Below are positions 32,592-42,617 of a DNA stretch of 64,000 nucleotides, piece after piece. The number at the start of each line of letters is the position of its first letter. The first letter of the stretch is position 1. A model generated the notes under the pieces. The model searched no databases and was not told the DNA's origin. It worked only from the letters and a program-made list of their open reading frames with translations. Source of the stretch: Thermothelomyces thermophilus ATCC 42464 (Eukaryota; Ascomycota; Sordariomycetes; Sordariales; Chaetomiaceae); contig NC_016478.1 of the NCBI RefSeq assembly GCF_000226095.1, positions 3,338,001 through 3,402,000 of the forward strand, given 5' to 3'. Position numbers and translations under genes: made by a program.

Positions 32592-35500
32592 ATGGCGCGC
32601 CTAAGAGGAACGGGTGCAACTCGCTCCCCCCTGGCCACCCTCCTCGCTTTCCTCCTCTTGCTCGTCCCGCAAGTCCTCGCGGTTTCCGCCGTTGTCGGCA
32701 TCGACCTCGGCACCGAGTATATCAAGGCCGCTCTCGTGAAGCCGGGCATCCCGCTCGAGATCGTCTTGACAAAGGACTCGCGCCGCAAAGAGATTTCGGC
32801 CGTCACCTTCAAGCCCTCCACTGGCGGCGCTGCCCCGAAGCAGGGCTCCTTTCCCGAGCGCGCCTACGGCTCCGACGCTTTGGCTCTCGCCCCCCGCTTT
32901 CCCGGAAATGTGTACCCCAATCTCAAAACCCTCCTCGGCTTGCCCGTCGACAGCGCCGAAGTCAAGGAGTACGCCGCTCGCCACCCGGCCCTGAAGGTGG
33001 TCCGGCACAAGATCAAGGGCACCACCGCGTTCGAGAGCCCCGGCGCGTTTGTCCCCGAGGAGGAGGCCTGGTTGGTTGAGGAGCTGCTGGCCATGGAGCT
33101 GCAGAGTATCCGCGAGAACGCAGAGGCGCTGGCCGGGTCCGGGAGCTCTGTGCGCTCGGCCGTCCTGACCGTGCCCGTGTATTACACGGCCGAAGAGCGG
33201 AGGGCGGTAGAGCTGGCCGCCGAACTGGCCGGACTGAAGGTGCTGTCGTTGATCGGTGACGGTATGGCGGTTGGGCTGCACTACGCGACCAGCAGGCAGT
33301 TTCCGAACGTCAACGAGGGCGGAAAGCCCGAGCATCACATGGTCTTCGACATGGGCGCTGGATCGACCAAGGCGACGGTGTTGCGGTTCCAGAGCAGAAC
33401 CGTCAAGGATGTGGGCAAGTTCAACAAGACCGTGCAGGAGGTGCAGGCTTTGGGCAGTGGTTGGGACAGGACGCTCGGGGGTGACGCGCTGAACTACTTG
33501 ATCGTGGACGACATGATCGCGCAGTTTGCCGCTTCGCCCAAGGCTAAAGCGGCCGGTGTCGAGGCGGACGCCGTCAAGTCCCACGGCCGCGCCGTCGCAA
33601 AGCTGACCAAGGAGGCGGAGCGCATCAGGCACGTTCTCAGCGCCAACCAGAACACCCAGGCCAGCTTCGAAGGCCTCTACGACGACGTCGACTTCAAGTA
33701 CAAGGTCACTCGTGCCGAGTTCGAGGAGATGGCGGCCGCCCACGCCGGGCGTGTTGGCGTAGTTGTCCAGAACGCACTCACGGCGGCTGGGATCGAGCTC
33801 CAGGATCTCGACTCGGTTATCCTTCACGGCGGCGCCACGCGCACCCCGTTCGTGCAGAAGGAGCTCGAGAAGTTGCTCGGCGCTGAGAAACTGCGCACCA
33901 ACGTTAACTCGGACGAAGCTGCCGTGTTCGGCGCCGGCTTCCGGGCCGCCGAGCTCAGCCCCAGCTTTCGCGTCAAGGAGATCCGCATTGCCGAGGCTGC
34001 CTCTTACCCCGCCGGGATCAAGTGGAAGACAGACGAGGGCAAAGAGAAACAGCAGCGCCTCTGGACTGCTGCGTCGCATCTCGGTGCCGCTGCCAAGGAG
34101 GTTACTTTGCCGAATCGCGAAGATTTCTCGGCAACCTTCTACCAGACGGTTCCCGCGCCCGCGTTGGATGCTGGCTCTGTCGACGTCGAGACCAAGGTCT
34201 TGACAACAAAGAACTTGACCGCCTCGGTTGCGCAGCTCGTTGAGAAGCACAAGTGTGAGAAATCCGATGTCAAGTTGAAACTGAGCGCCCGTCTGGCCAG
34301 CGAGAACGGCGAAGTGGACGTTCGCAAGGTCACAGTCGAGTGCGAGGCTGAGGTCAAGGAGGGGTTCGTCGACGGCGTCAAGAACCTGTTTGGCTTCGGC
34401 AAGAAGGAGCAGCAGCCACTGAAGGACGGGGAGTCGGCTGGAGAGGCCGAGGCTGAGACCTCGTCGAGCACCGTGAGCTCCTCTTCTTCTTCTTCTTCTA
34501 CTGCTACTTCTACTGCTACTACATCTACCTCTGCATCCACGAGCACCACTCCAGAGTCTTCTCCTGCCTCTGAGTCAGCTGACGCCAAGCCTGCTGAGAC
34601 AAAGAAGCAACTCGTCGTTATTCCCGTCGACTTCACCCTAGAGAAGTCGGGCGTTCAGCTATCCAAAGCCGACGTGACCGCTCTCAAGGACCGCCTTAAG
34701 GCCTTTGAGGCCTCGGACCGCACCCGGAGACAACGCGAAGAGGCGTTGAATAAGTTAGAGGCCTACACCTACAAGGTCCGCGACCTTCTCGAGAAGGAAG
34801 ACTTCATCAGCCACTCGACTCCCGAAGAACAAGCTACGCTGGAGAAGAAGAACAGTGACGCGAGCGAGTGGCTCTACGAGGGCGGTGCCGAGGCGACCAA
34901 GGAAGAGCTCAGGTCCAGGCTCAAGGATCTCCAGGCCATCGTTGACCCTGTGCAGAAGCGCATCGACGAAGCCGCCAAGCGGCCTGAGCTCGTCAAGGGC
35001 CTGCAGGATGCGCTTAAGAGCACCAAGGAGTTCGTCGCCGATATTAAGAACAAGATTGCCGAGTACGAGGCTTGGCATTCTTCAAAGTCTGCCTCTGCCT
35101 CCTCCACGTCAGCCACTGACACCTCTTCTACCTCCACCACGACCGCTCCTCCCTCATCCTCCTCGGACGACTTTGACGGGCTCGAGGACGACGATGCTGC
35201 CAGCACCACCACGGCCACGGCCACGGCAATGGAAGACGTTCTCAAAGAGCGTGGGCCTGTCCCCCCGCTGTATACCCTCGACGACCTGAAGGCGAGCGAG
35301 GATCTGTACAAATCCATCACCGCCTGGCTCGAGGAGAAGCTCGCCGAGCAAGAAAAGCTCGGTCCCACTGATGACCCCGTCCTGTTGGTCAAGGACCTGA
35401 CAGAAAAGCGGGAGAAGCTGGACAAGGTGGGCCTGGAGCTTGCGATGAAGGGGGTGCGCAACTTTGAGAAGCGTAAAGCGAGCGAGGACAAGGGCAAGGA

Positions 35501-35753
35501 GACCAAGAAGAGCAAAAAAGGCAAGGAGAGCAGCAGCACTAGCACCAAGTCGGCCAAGCCGGCGCAACAGACCATCCAGATCAAGCCGGGAGAGGACGGC
35601 AAGATGCCGTCGCCCGAGGAGCTGGATGAGATGCTGAAGGAGTTCATCAAGGAGGACAAGGCGCCCAATAATGGGGAGGAGGCGAACCAGGAACAGAAGC
35701 AGAAACAGGAGGAAAAAAAGGAAGAGAAGAATGTGGGACATGATGAGCTATAA
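32592..35753 (+). CDS. lhs1: ER-lumenal Hsp70-like chaperone Lhs1 (GRP170/HYOU1 family)
   Basis: A single exon of 1053 residues from the ATG at 32592. The start has a signal peptide ending LLLLVPQVLA, followed at once by the Hsp70 nucleotide-binding motif VVGIDLGTEYIKAALVKPG. Further ATPase motifs are DMGAGSTKATVLRF, LGGDALNYLI and VILHGGATRTPFVQKELE. The extended lid (about 680-900) is rich in Glu, Lys and Ala helices, and the chain ends GHDEL, an HDEL-type ER retention signal. This is the Hsp110/GRP170-type nucleotide exchange factor for BiP/Kar2, acting in translocation and folding. Two Ser/Thr-rich inserts (about 620-665 and 835-890) and an Ala/Thr run are likely disordered and could be O-mannosylated. 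Length is somewhat above yeast Lhs1 (881), as in other filamentous fungi. Confidence 0.96.
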   Translation: MARLRGTGATRSPLATLLAFLLLLVPQVLAVSAVVGIDLGTEYIKAALVKPGIPLEIVLTKDSRRKEISAVTFKPSTGGAAPKQGSFPERAYGSDALALAPRFPGNVYPNLKTLLGLPVDSAEVKEYAARHPALKVVRHKIKGTTAFESPGAFVPEEEAWLVEELLAMELQSIRENAEALAGSGSSVRSAVLTVPVYYTAEERRAVELAAELAGLKVLSLIGDGMAVGLHYATSRQFPNVNEGGKPEHHMVFDMGAGSTKATVLRFQSRTVKDVGKFNKTVQEVQALGSGWDRTLGGDALNYLIVDDMIAQFAASPKAKAAGVEADAVKSHGRAVAKLTKEAERIRHVLSANQNTQASFEGLYDDVDFKYKVTRAEFEEMAAAHAGRVGVVVQNALTAAGIELQDLDSVILHGGATRTPFVQKELEKLLGAEKLRTNVNSDEAAVFGAGFRAAELSPSFRVKEIRIAEAASYPAGIKWKTDEGKEKQQRLWTAASHLGAAAKEVTLPNREDFSATFYQTVPAPALDAGSVDVETKVLTTKNLTASVAQLVEKHKCEKSDVKLKLSARLASENGEVDVRKVTVECEAEVKEGFVDGVKNLFGFGKKEQQPLKDGESAGEAEAETSSSTVSSSSSSSSTATSTATTSTSASTSTTPESSPASESADAKPAETKKQLVVIPVDFTLEKSGVQLSKADVTALKDRLKAFEASDRTRRQREEALNKLEAYTYKVRDLLEKEDFISHSTPEEQATLEKKNSDASEWLYEGGAEATKEELRSRLKDLQAIVDPVQKRIDEAAKRPELVKGLQDALKSTKEFVADIKNKIAEYEAWHSSKSASASSTSATDTSSTSTTTAPPSSSSDDFDGLEDDDAASTTTATATAMEDVLKERGPVPPLYTLDDLKASEDLYKSITAWLEEKLAEQEKLGPTDDPVLLVKDLTEKREKLDKVGLELAMKGVRNFEKRKASEDKGKETKKSKKGKESSSTSTKSAKPAQQTIQIKPGEDGKMPSPEELDEMLKEFIKEDKAPNNGEEANQEQKQKQEEKKEEKNVGHDEL

Positions 35754-37750
35754 GGGCGCCTAGGACTAGAAACATGGTAGACCTGGGGGCGTATGCATCG
35801 AAACGGAGTTCTGGGGATCGGGTTGTAGACATTGATGTTAATATAAACAATGACAAGAGATGGTTCTTCCTGCGAAGATGATCCGATATGACACGGCTGT
35901 GGTGACCGGTTGGAATGGAAATCTCTAGGTCCGCGGACTTGAGACACGTCTCGCATCCCTACGGACATGTATGCACATATAATCACATGCATGCGTCTGT
36001 AATCAAGCAACAGCGCGACGCCGTGTTTGGGCACTATGTATACACATGTAATCCACATTGTGTCACGCCCATGCGACGGCGGCAACATGGGCCTAGCTCG
36101 GTGGTTGGGGTGTGCTGGCTGTGTGTGTCAGACTTTCAACCATCCAAAATTTCAACTCTCCAGATACTCCTGATATCTGGCTTCTTACGTCATCACCTCC
36201 TTGCCTCCGTTGTTTCTGCTGCTTCTGCTGCTTCTGGCGCACGAGGCAGAAGAAAGGACTGAGCGGTATCCATCAGAGGAGAAAGGAGAGAGGAAAAGAG
36301 AGGAGAGAGGAGAGAGGAGAGAGGAGAGAGGAGAGAGGAGAGAGGAGAGAGGAGAGAGGAGAGAGGAGAGCAAGGCACTATTGCCGATAACGGGGCCAAG
36401 GCTGTTGTTATTGCTTGGGGTGGCGTGGCTGGGGGCATACTACGGCGACTGACTGCGCCTTTGTCGCCCTGCGAGGAAGTAGACTGTCGACGGGATGTGA
36501 TGTCCCTATCTTCTTAGCGACTATCATTGGGGAGGAGAGTAGATGGATGACAAGAACGCGGAGCTTTGCAAGACCAGAAGGCTCAGTTTAGGAGTGAGTT
36601 AGTGGCGACCGCCTCCGGGCGGTACACTACATGACCTAGAGTACGGCCATGTCGGATAAAGGGACCATATGTACGGGCGAGGTGCATGTGTCGGGATGCA
36701 TTACGATCTGCTCATTGTTGAGTACGTCGCTTAGAAGTCCGTGTACGCCGTCTTTGATGTCGGCGAGGGTGTGAGTTGGGTTTGCAAAGGGAGTTAGAGG
36801 AGAACTGGTTTGAAAAAATATGAGGACTGGGAGAAGGCTGCTCTGGCCGATGGGAGGCTGACTGGGAAGCTCGGACGATAAGAGGCGGCATTGGTTTGAG
36901 TGGCTGTCAACACTCGGGTAAAACGGAACTCCGGGGCTAAACCAATTTCTCCTTTGCCCCTTTTTTTACCCTCCCAGCTTGTCACATAGCCAAACATCTT
37001 CTCGTCACCATGAACGCAAGCACCTGAACATCCGAGAAGGGGATGCGATGATAGGTATCCAAAAGAATGCAATTGCCAGCTCCTGGGTCCGTTGTACACG
37101 GCATGACAGAGGATGATGTACAGACGCCATCTGACATGCACCACAGCGGTCATCTGCCGGGCACAGCTCTCTTTTGGGGGATGTATTCCCCCCCCCCCCC
37201 CCATCCCGCCTTACCATCACCACCGCTACCTCCCTTCCTCTCTCTAATGTAGTGAGAAGCCAGATCAACGCCCTGCAACCCATCTCCGGGAAGAAGAGAA
37301 AAAACAGTTACCGTTGAACCTAAAGGCCGGGGAGATATATATCGGGGAGTGTTGGGGGAGGGCGGCCTCGAGTCTGCAGAGGAGCGACAGCAATTGCCGG
37401 CAGCCATGATAGCGCAATGTGGGACGCATGGTGACGAGATGCTCGGGCACGGGATACCCCCCTTCGCGATACCCACCTCTCGCGCGCAGGGCTTTTGGAA
37501 TGCTGTTCGAAAGGTGCGGAGAGCCGAGAGCCGTGAGAGCGTGGACCTGGGAGCCGGCAAGCTCGAGGTTGGCAGAAAACTAAGAAGGTCTAAAAAGTTA
37601 AGGTGGGTATAGAGAAGTCGTCGTGTCGTACTCGTTTCGCCGCAGTATCCGTTCTAACCAGATGCCCAGAGGAATAAATCCCGGCTTCGCGGTGCCGTTT
37701 GTCTACCTGCTGTGTAGGTAGGAGAGTCGTGATCCAGGGCCGCTTGCCGC
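35754..37750. other. Gene-free spacer with GAGAGGA repeat
   Basis: No gene is supported. It contains a 7-bp tandem repeat at 36300-36369 and a poly-C run near 37188-37201. The flanking genes converge on this spacer, so 3' flanks dominate. Confidence 0.5.
36300..36369. repeat. 7-bp tandem repeat (AGGAGAG)n
   Basis: About ten perfect copies of AGGAGAG, with a slightly degraded copy on the left. The strand is purine-only, so it could form triplex or slipped DNA; variation in copy number is likely. Confidence 0.9.
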
Positions 37751-38627
37751 CTAATCATCCCGTTCGCGGTCGCCGTCTGGTCCGGGAACAACCACATAGT
37801 CAGCAAAACTCGCGCTCTCGGACAGGGACCTGACAGAGTCCGCATCGCCCCCCGGAACAGGTAGTCGATTCGTTTGCGAGTCGCTCGCCGGACTGGTGGA
37901 CGAGGTGTCCAGGGGTGACTGGGCTCGAGTTCCTGGCGGCCGGGGAGCGATTGCAGACGGGGAGAGAGCGGACGGCTCGAATTCACCTTCGCTTCCCGCG
38001 GGCGTGGGGGGGAGACCACCCGGAACTGCGGGCTGGCCCTTGTGGGCGGTGCCGGGGCGGCTGCCAGGGTACGTTTGCTGCTGCTGCTGCTTCTGTTGCT
38101 GGTGCTGCTGGTCCCGGGCCCGGTCCTGGTCCGCTGTGGGGTCGTTCTTCTCAGGGGGCGCCGGCGGCGCGTTCGTGGTGCGCGCGGCCACCCCCTTCAG
38201 CCTTGCCTCCATTTCGCGGATGCGGGCCTCGAGGGCTTCGAGCTCGCTGGTTTGACTGCTAATCTGCTGCTTCCTGCAACGCGCGCCAAAACCCAGAAAA
38301 TCAGCAATTGCTCGCGAGCTGCGACGAGGAGGGGAGCGCTGTGGCTCGCGGCAGTGGAAGCGGGGCCGTGCGATGCACACTCTGCGGGCAACTAACCGTT
38401 TGTTCACCTGCTCATCAAGGTCTGTCACGCTGTTTTCGATGCGGAAGATGTCCTGGAGCTCCTGAGAGAACATCTGAGCGACGGTGCTGCATTGGTCGCG
38501 ACAGACGTCAGCTCCCGTGTTGTGCGCATCAGGGCGTTTGCATGGAATAAGGGGCAAGAACACACGATTGCGGGCGGCGGCCATTGGGCTGCCAGTCGCG
38601 GTCGAGCTCCTCGTCGGTCATGGTCAT
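37751..38627 (-). CDS. Coiled-coil, poly-Q protein of unknown function
   Basis: Three exons (38627-38566, 38486-38397, 38273-37751) with 79- and 123-nt introns give 224 residues. The start MTMTDEELDRDWQPNGRRPQ is joined to STVAQMFSQELQDIFRIE and then to KQQISSQTSELEALEARIRE, so a continuous 70-residue helix or coiled coil emerges only when all introns are removed. A second ATG two codons in (38621) is equally possible. The C-terminal half is Pro/Ser-rich and disordered with a Gln run (about 120-135) encoded by CAG/CAA. I do not recognise the family; the helix looks like a scaffold or tether subunit. Splice joins are supported by frame and by good donor/acceptor signals. Confidence 0.75.
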
Positions 38628-40078
38628 GAGGGGCGGTCGCGACAGCAACAACAACAACAAGAACAACAAGGCAAGAAAAAAAAAGATATGTTATGCAGTG
38701 CAGTGCTCTCTGCGGGTAGGCACGAGCTGTGCGTAGCTGTGCGTCGGTGCGCTGCGAGACAAAGTCCGAGTTGTGAACTGGGGGAGCAAGGAAGGTTCGA
38801 AGTGGGTTCTGGGAGATGGCCTTTGATCAAATGCTAATCAAAAGAAGTCGCTTGTTTAACTAGCGTCACAGTCCACGGGCGTGCATACTGCACGATGCGG
38901 GGCCGCCTGACAAGCTGGGGTGTGCCTTGGCCTGTGTGCTTGCCTTGTCAGGGGCTTGCAGCGCGTGGATCTTCGGTTGGGTCCAATGCCCGACCGTCTG
39001 CCTTGGGACTTCCAACTGGTCGGCACGGGTCGCCGCAATGTGACCAGCCAAAAGCGGCTGGGGGCAATAATTTTAGTGGCATCTGGTATGTAAGGTATGT
39101 AGGGATTACGGTACTGTACTAGTACTGTACGCCGTATATCCGTTGAAGTCTACCCGGTACAGTACATACATTCATCGCGGAATTCCACTGATTGGAAGTC
39201 TTCACGCGTTTTGTTCTCGTGGGGTTTTTCTCATTGTTTTAAGAATAATGGAGGTTGCCGGGTGTCGCCCTCCCCATTGCATCGAAGATGCTAAAGTTAA
39301 TTATGCACCCCTGGTATGCACTCGGTCCGTCAGCGCTCTGTAAGGCATCCTTTTCGCCATTTCCGGCCAGAAAAGTTAAGGGCCAAGATCCGCCACTAAA
39401 TGCGGTTGCTTTGCAGTGGGATCCCCGAGATGATCCAAATCTCCGGGCAGCGATGGCCCGATGATGGTTCGCATTTCGCATTGATAAACCGCATAATGAT
39501 CTCATTTCTCTAGCGTACGAAGGGAGGACAGCCGTGGCATTTGTTTGATGTTACCGTAATTATTACCTACCCCCTGTTACGAGGTGGCCAAGTAGTCCTA
39601 TTCCATACATCATCCATTCTCCTTTCCTGGAGCAAACTCTCCCCTGTGTGCACGACGGCAATTGCTGTCTCAGCAGCAGCAGACTCGACTCACCGTTTGC
39701 CTGATTTTTTTGCCGGACGAGGTCACATCTCGTTTCTGCCTCCGTGACGACTATACTGTAAACGGCGCACGCGACGGAGGCCGGAACGCGCCGCCCGTTC
39801 TACGGAGTACTTTGCTCACACGTATCGAGCCCTGTTCTGGGAGATCACGTGACCGCATGGTAACTTATCCTCCATCTTCCAGACAGCCCACTTTGTGCTT
39901 TCCTCTCCCTCCACAGACCACCACCACCTACATACAGAGGTACAATACCATCACCTTTCCGCCTTGCCTGATTGCTTCACACAACACAATCTTCCTGGAG
40001 ACATCTATCATAGTACCCCTGTCCGCCCACGTCCATACTCCCCCCAAGGCGTCGACCTCGAGCGCCTAACTGCTGGCC
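38628..40078. other. Gene-free spacer
   Basis: Contains a cluster of GTACTGTAC palindromes (39108-39165) and one TACGGAGTAC box at 39805. No gene is supported; the frames seen are chance. Confidence 0.5.
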
Positions 40079-41314
40079 TCATGCAAGCCAGCGATCAAGG
40101 AGTGAGTCGATGGCCAACTCGACTGGCCATGTTCCTATTGCGTCGGTTGGGAGGTACTCAAACCAATCGGACAACTTCTCCCGCGTATTGATCGTGGACA
40201 ATGCCTTGACGAACTCCCAGTACTCCGGATACCAACCGCTCATCTCCCAGTCAATGAGCCCGGTTATTCGGATCCTCTTCTCCTCACCTCTGTCCAGATT
40301 GGCGCCATCCTCGTCACCCGACTCCCACCGGACCATGATATTCCTAGGATGGAGGTCACCATGCGTCATGACCAGGCGATGGTCATTTCGCATCCCGGAC
40401 CGAAGCATGGTAATCCAGGGCGTGGGAGTTCTCCCGGGCTTGCGGCACAAGAAGTCGTTGAACTGCGTCTCGGTTTGAATCGTAGGCTCACTCAGCCGCT
40501 GGTGCCTCCTCGTGTCTTTGCAGATGGCGGATACGAAACCACCAAACTTTGGCCTGCCGCCATCATGCTCCTTGCGCAATGTACGAAATATGCTGTTTAG
40601 TTGCGCCTTGATCGAAGTTTTGTGTTCGACGGAGAGATCCGCCCACACGGATTCCAGCGTAACACCAGCCGCCCGTGACATGAAGTGATACGTTTTCCGC
40701 CCGGCTTTCAAACAGCCCAAGAACGACGGTGCTGGGACGTCCGGGACGTGTGCGTTGATATACCGCAGGTTTTCGACCTCGTCCGGATCGAGCGATGCTC
40801 CAATCTTGACAACCACGGACGCGCTGAGTCCTAGGACCACGGTTCCGTGCAGCCTCCATAGCACCTCCGCATTTTCAATTGCCTCATTCACATGCGTGGC
40901 CAGCTCGAGTGCATTCTGAGGATCTGTCAGGCCGAGCAGCGCAGTGATTCTCCGGTCAAGAGCATGGCTGATCTCGACGGACCCTTCGATGAGGAAGGGG
41001 TGCAGCTGTACATTTGAGGGACGAACTTTCCCGGTGCGGTGTTCCGGCCCGCTGTCGCTGTCGCTGTCGCTGCCGCTGCCTTGTGCCGTTGCTTTCTCCT
41101 GCGCGGCTTGCTCAAGGCGGCGGCGAAGTTGTGGGTACGCGACCGCCTGTTGCTTCAAGGCCTGGGCCAGATCGGCGGCCGGATCGGCTTTGAGTTTCGA
41201 CACCAGCCTGTTGAGGGTGCTCGTGTTGGCCAACCTGCGCGCCTCGTCAATTTCCTTTCCCACCGGGCTTTTCACGAGGCGGTTCTGGTCGCCCCGCTGC
41301 GGCGGGGCGTCCAT
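40079..41314 (-). CDS. APH-fold (aminoglycoside phosphotransferase-like) protein kinase homolog
   Basis: A single exon of 411 residues; the ATG at 41314 (MDAPPQRGDQ) is chosen because the codon further upstream in this frame is TTG. The kinase-like core starts near residue 150 (LWRLHGTVVLGLSASVVVKI) and shows the catalytic Brenner motif VMTHGDLHPRNIMV and the metal-binding segment GLIDWEMSGWYPEYWEFVKA. This is a common layout in the large fungal APH family, whose substrates are mostly unknown. The N-terminal 110 residues are helical and Ala/Gln-rich with a short DSDSDSD run. There are no neighbours suggestive of a pathway. Calling it drug resistance would not be justified. Confidence 0.88.
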   Translation of the reverse strand: MDAPPQRGDQNRLVKSPVGKEIDEARRLANTSTLNRLVSKLKADPAADLAQALKQQAVAYPQLRRRLEQAAQEKATAQGSGSDSDSDSGPEHRTGKVRPSNVQLHPFLIEGSVEISHALDRRITALLGLTDPQNALELATHVNEAIENAEVLWRLHGTVVLGLSASVVVKIGASLDPDEVENLRYINAHVPDVPAPSFLGCLKAGRKTYHFMSRAAGVTLESVWADLSVEHKTSIKAQLNSIFRTLRKEHDGGRPKFGGFVSAICKDTRRHQRLSEPTIQTETQFNDFLCRKPGRTPTPWITMLRSGMRNDHRLVMTHGDLHPRNIMVRWESGDEDGANLDRGEEKRIRITGLIDWEMSGWYPEYWEFVKALSTINTREKLSDWFEYLPTDAIGTWPVELAIDSLLDRWLA

Positions 41315-41702
41315 GTTCAAGAGGGCGGTTATGCAGCGCGTGTGTCCGGTTGGTGGCAGAGTCGAAAGCCATGTTGGCAGGGTTGGTTTTTTTGCCTGAA
41401 AAGAACTTCACTGTGCAAGCGCCCGGCGGCACAAAGGCCTATGTATGTAGGTGTGCAGTGGGGCAGAACCTCGCTTGTTGGCCCAGAGAACTCAACTCTC
41501 CTGACCACTTAGTACACCTTTCATTCACAATGCCCACTTCCCGTCACCTACCCATCCAAACCAAATGTCCTCGGACTCGTTTGTTTAAACAAACATCCAG
41601 TCCGCGGAAACACGAGGCCAGACCCAGACCATCTCACCCTCTCCCTCTTTCTTCCCTCTCAACCATCTAATACTACCTATTAAGGTACCCAGCTCGCCTA
41701 GC
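41315..41702. promoter_or_regulatory. Divergent promoter region
   Basis: About 390 bp between the APH-fold gene (minus) and the thioesterase-like gene (plus). A CT-rich stretch at 41636-41664 fits the usual pyrimidine-rich start region of a fungal gene. Confidence 0.45.
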
Positions 41703-42617
41703 ATGCCACCGTTTGGCCCCGTTCACATCCTCGAGCCCCGGGCTGAACACACTCACACCATCATCTTGCTTCATGGCCGCGGCAGCAATGGCGAGGAGTT
41801 TGCCCAAGAATTACTTGAGTCCAAACTCTCCAACGGGAACACACTGCAGGAACAACTCCCGACTTGGCGATGGGTCTTCCCTTCGTCCGCAGAGCTCTGT
41901 AGCACCGCTTTCCAGGAGACAATGCCGGCCTGGTTCGAGGCACACTCTCTGACCGACGTCGCCTCAAGGCAAGATCTGCAGATGGCCGGGATACGCGACT
42001 CGGTACAGTACGTGACCCGTTTGCTGGACGAGGAGACGGAGAGGATGGGTGGGGCAGCTCACAGGGTTGTGCTGGGCGGCATCAGTCAGGGAGGCGCGGT
42101 CGCCATGTGGACCTTGCTGTGTGCAGGCGATAGAGACGTCGCCCGACGCTTGGGAGGGTTTGTGGGCGCAAGCACCTGGCTCCCCTTCGCCGAGAACCTC
42201 GAGCGGTATCTGGGCGGACAGAACAGGACGAACCACGACGCCCCGGGGAACAACGAGGCCATGGGGGATGACGTCACGGGAGGCGGCGGCGACGACGACG
42301 ACGACGTCGTCCAAGTCAGTGAGGCTGATGCGTTCGTGAAGGCCATGACCGCTTCCGCGAGACGGACTCGGCACCAGCGTGACGCTTCTGAGGCCGACCA
42401 GCATCCTGTTCCGGTGTTTCTGGCCCACGGGACGGACGATGCTTTTGTGGATGTCGAGCTCGGACGGCACGCGGCACGCGTGTTGAGGAAGGTTGGGTTG
42501 AAGGTCTCATGGACGGAGTACTCTGGGGCGGATCAGGAAGGTCATTGGTTGAAAGAACCGGAGGAGTTCGATGATATTGTATGTTTTCTAGAGTCCGTCT
42601 CGTCTTCGATATATTAA
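41703..42617 (+). CDS. Acyl-protein thioesterase / carboxylesterase-like hydrolase
   Basis: Single exon, 304 residues, alpha/beta hydrolase of the phospholipase/carboxylesterase (APT1) family. The motifs are HTIILLHGRGSNGEEFAQEL (oxyanion side), the nucleophile in GISQGG (Ser about 128), Asp in AHGTDDAFVD (about 245-246) and His in GHWLKEPEEF (about 281), which is a complete triad in proper order. The family removes palmitate from proteins or hydrolyses lysophospholipids. It is about 70 residues longer than APT1; the excess is mostly an acidic, disordered loop at about 170-235 (GGGGDDDDDVVQ). No signal peptide, so probably cytosolic. Confidence 0.92.
   Translation: MPPFGPVHILEPRAEHTHTIILLHGRGSNGEEFAQELLESKLSNGNTLQEQLPTWRWVFPSSAELCSTAFQETMPAWFEAHSLTDVASRQDLQMAGIRDSVQYVTRLLDEETERMGGAAHRVVLGGISQGGAVAMWTLLCAGDRDVARRLGGFVGASTWLPFAENLERYLGGQNRTNHDAPGNNEAMGDDVTGGGGDDDDDVVQVSEADAFVKAMTASARRTRHQRDASEADQHPVPVFLAHGTDDAFVDVELGRHAARVLRKVGLKVSWTEYSGADQEGHWLKEPEEFDDIVCFLESVSSSIY

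Noticed and set aside
32601-34250. Long open frame on the minus strand opposite Lhs1 (549 codons)
   Set aside because: It is a shadow of G+C-rich codons in Lhs1; composition is biased and there is no family signature or start context.
41039-41100. Antibiotic-resistance reading of the APH-fold gene
   Set aside because: The APH fold is very common in fungal proteins of unknown substrate; the motifs do not show drug specificity.
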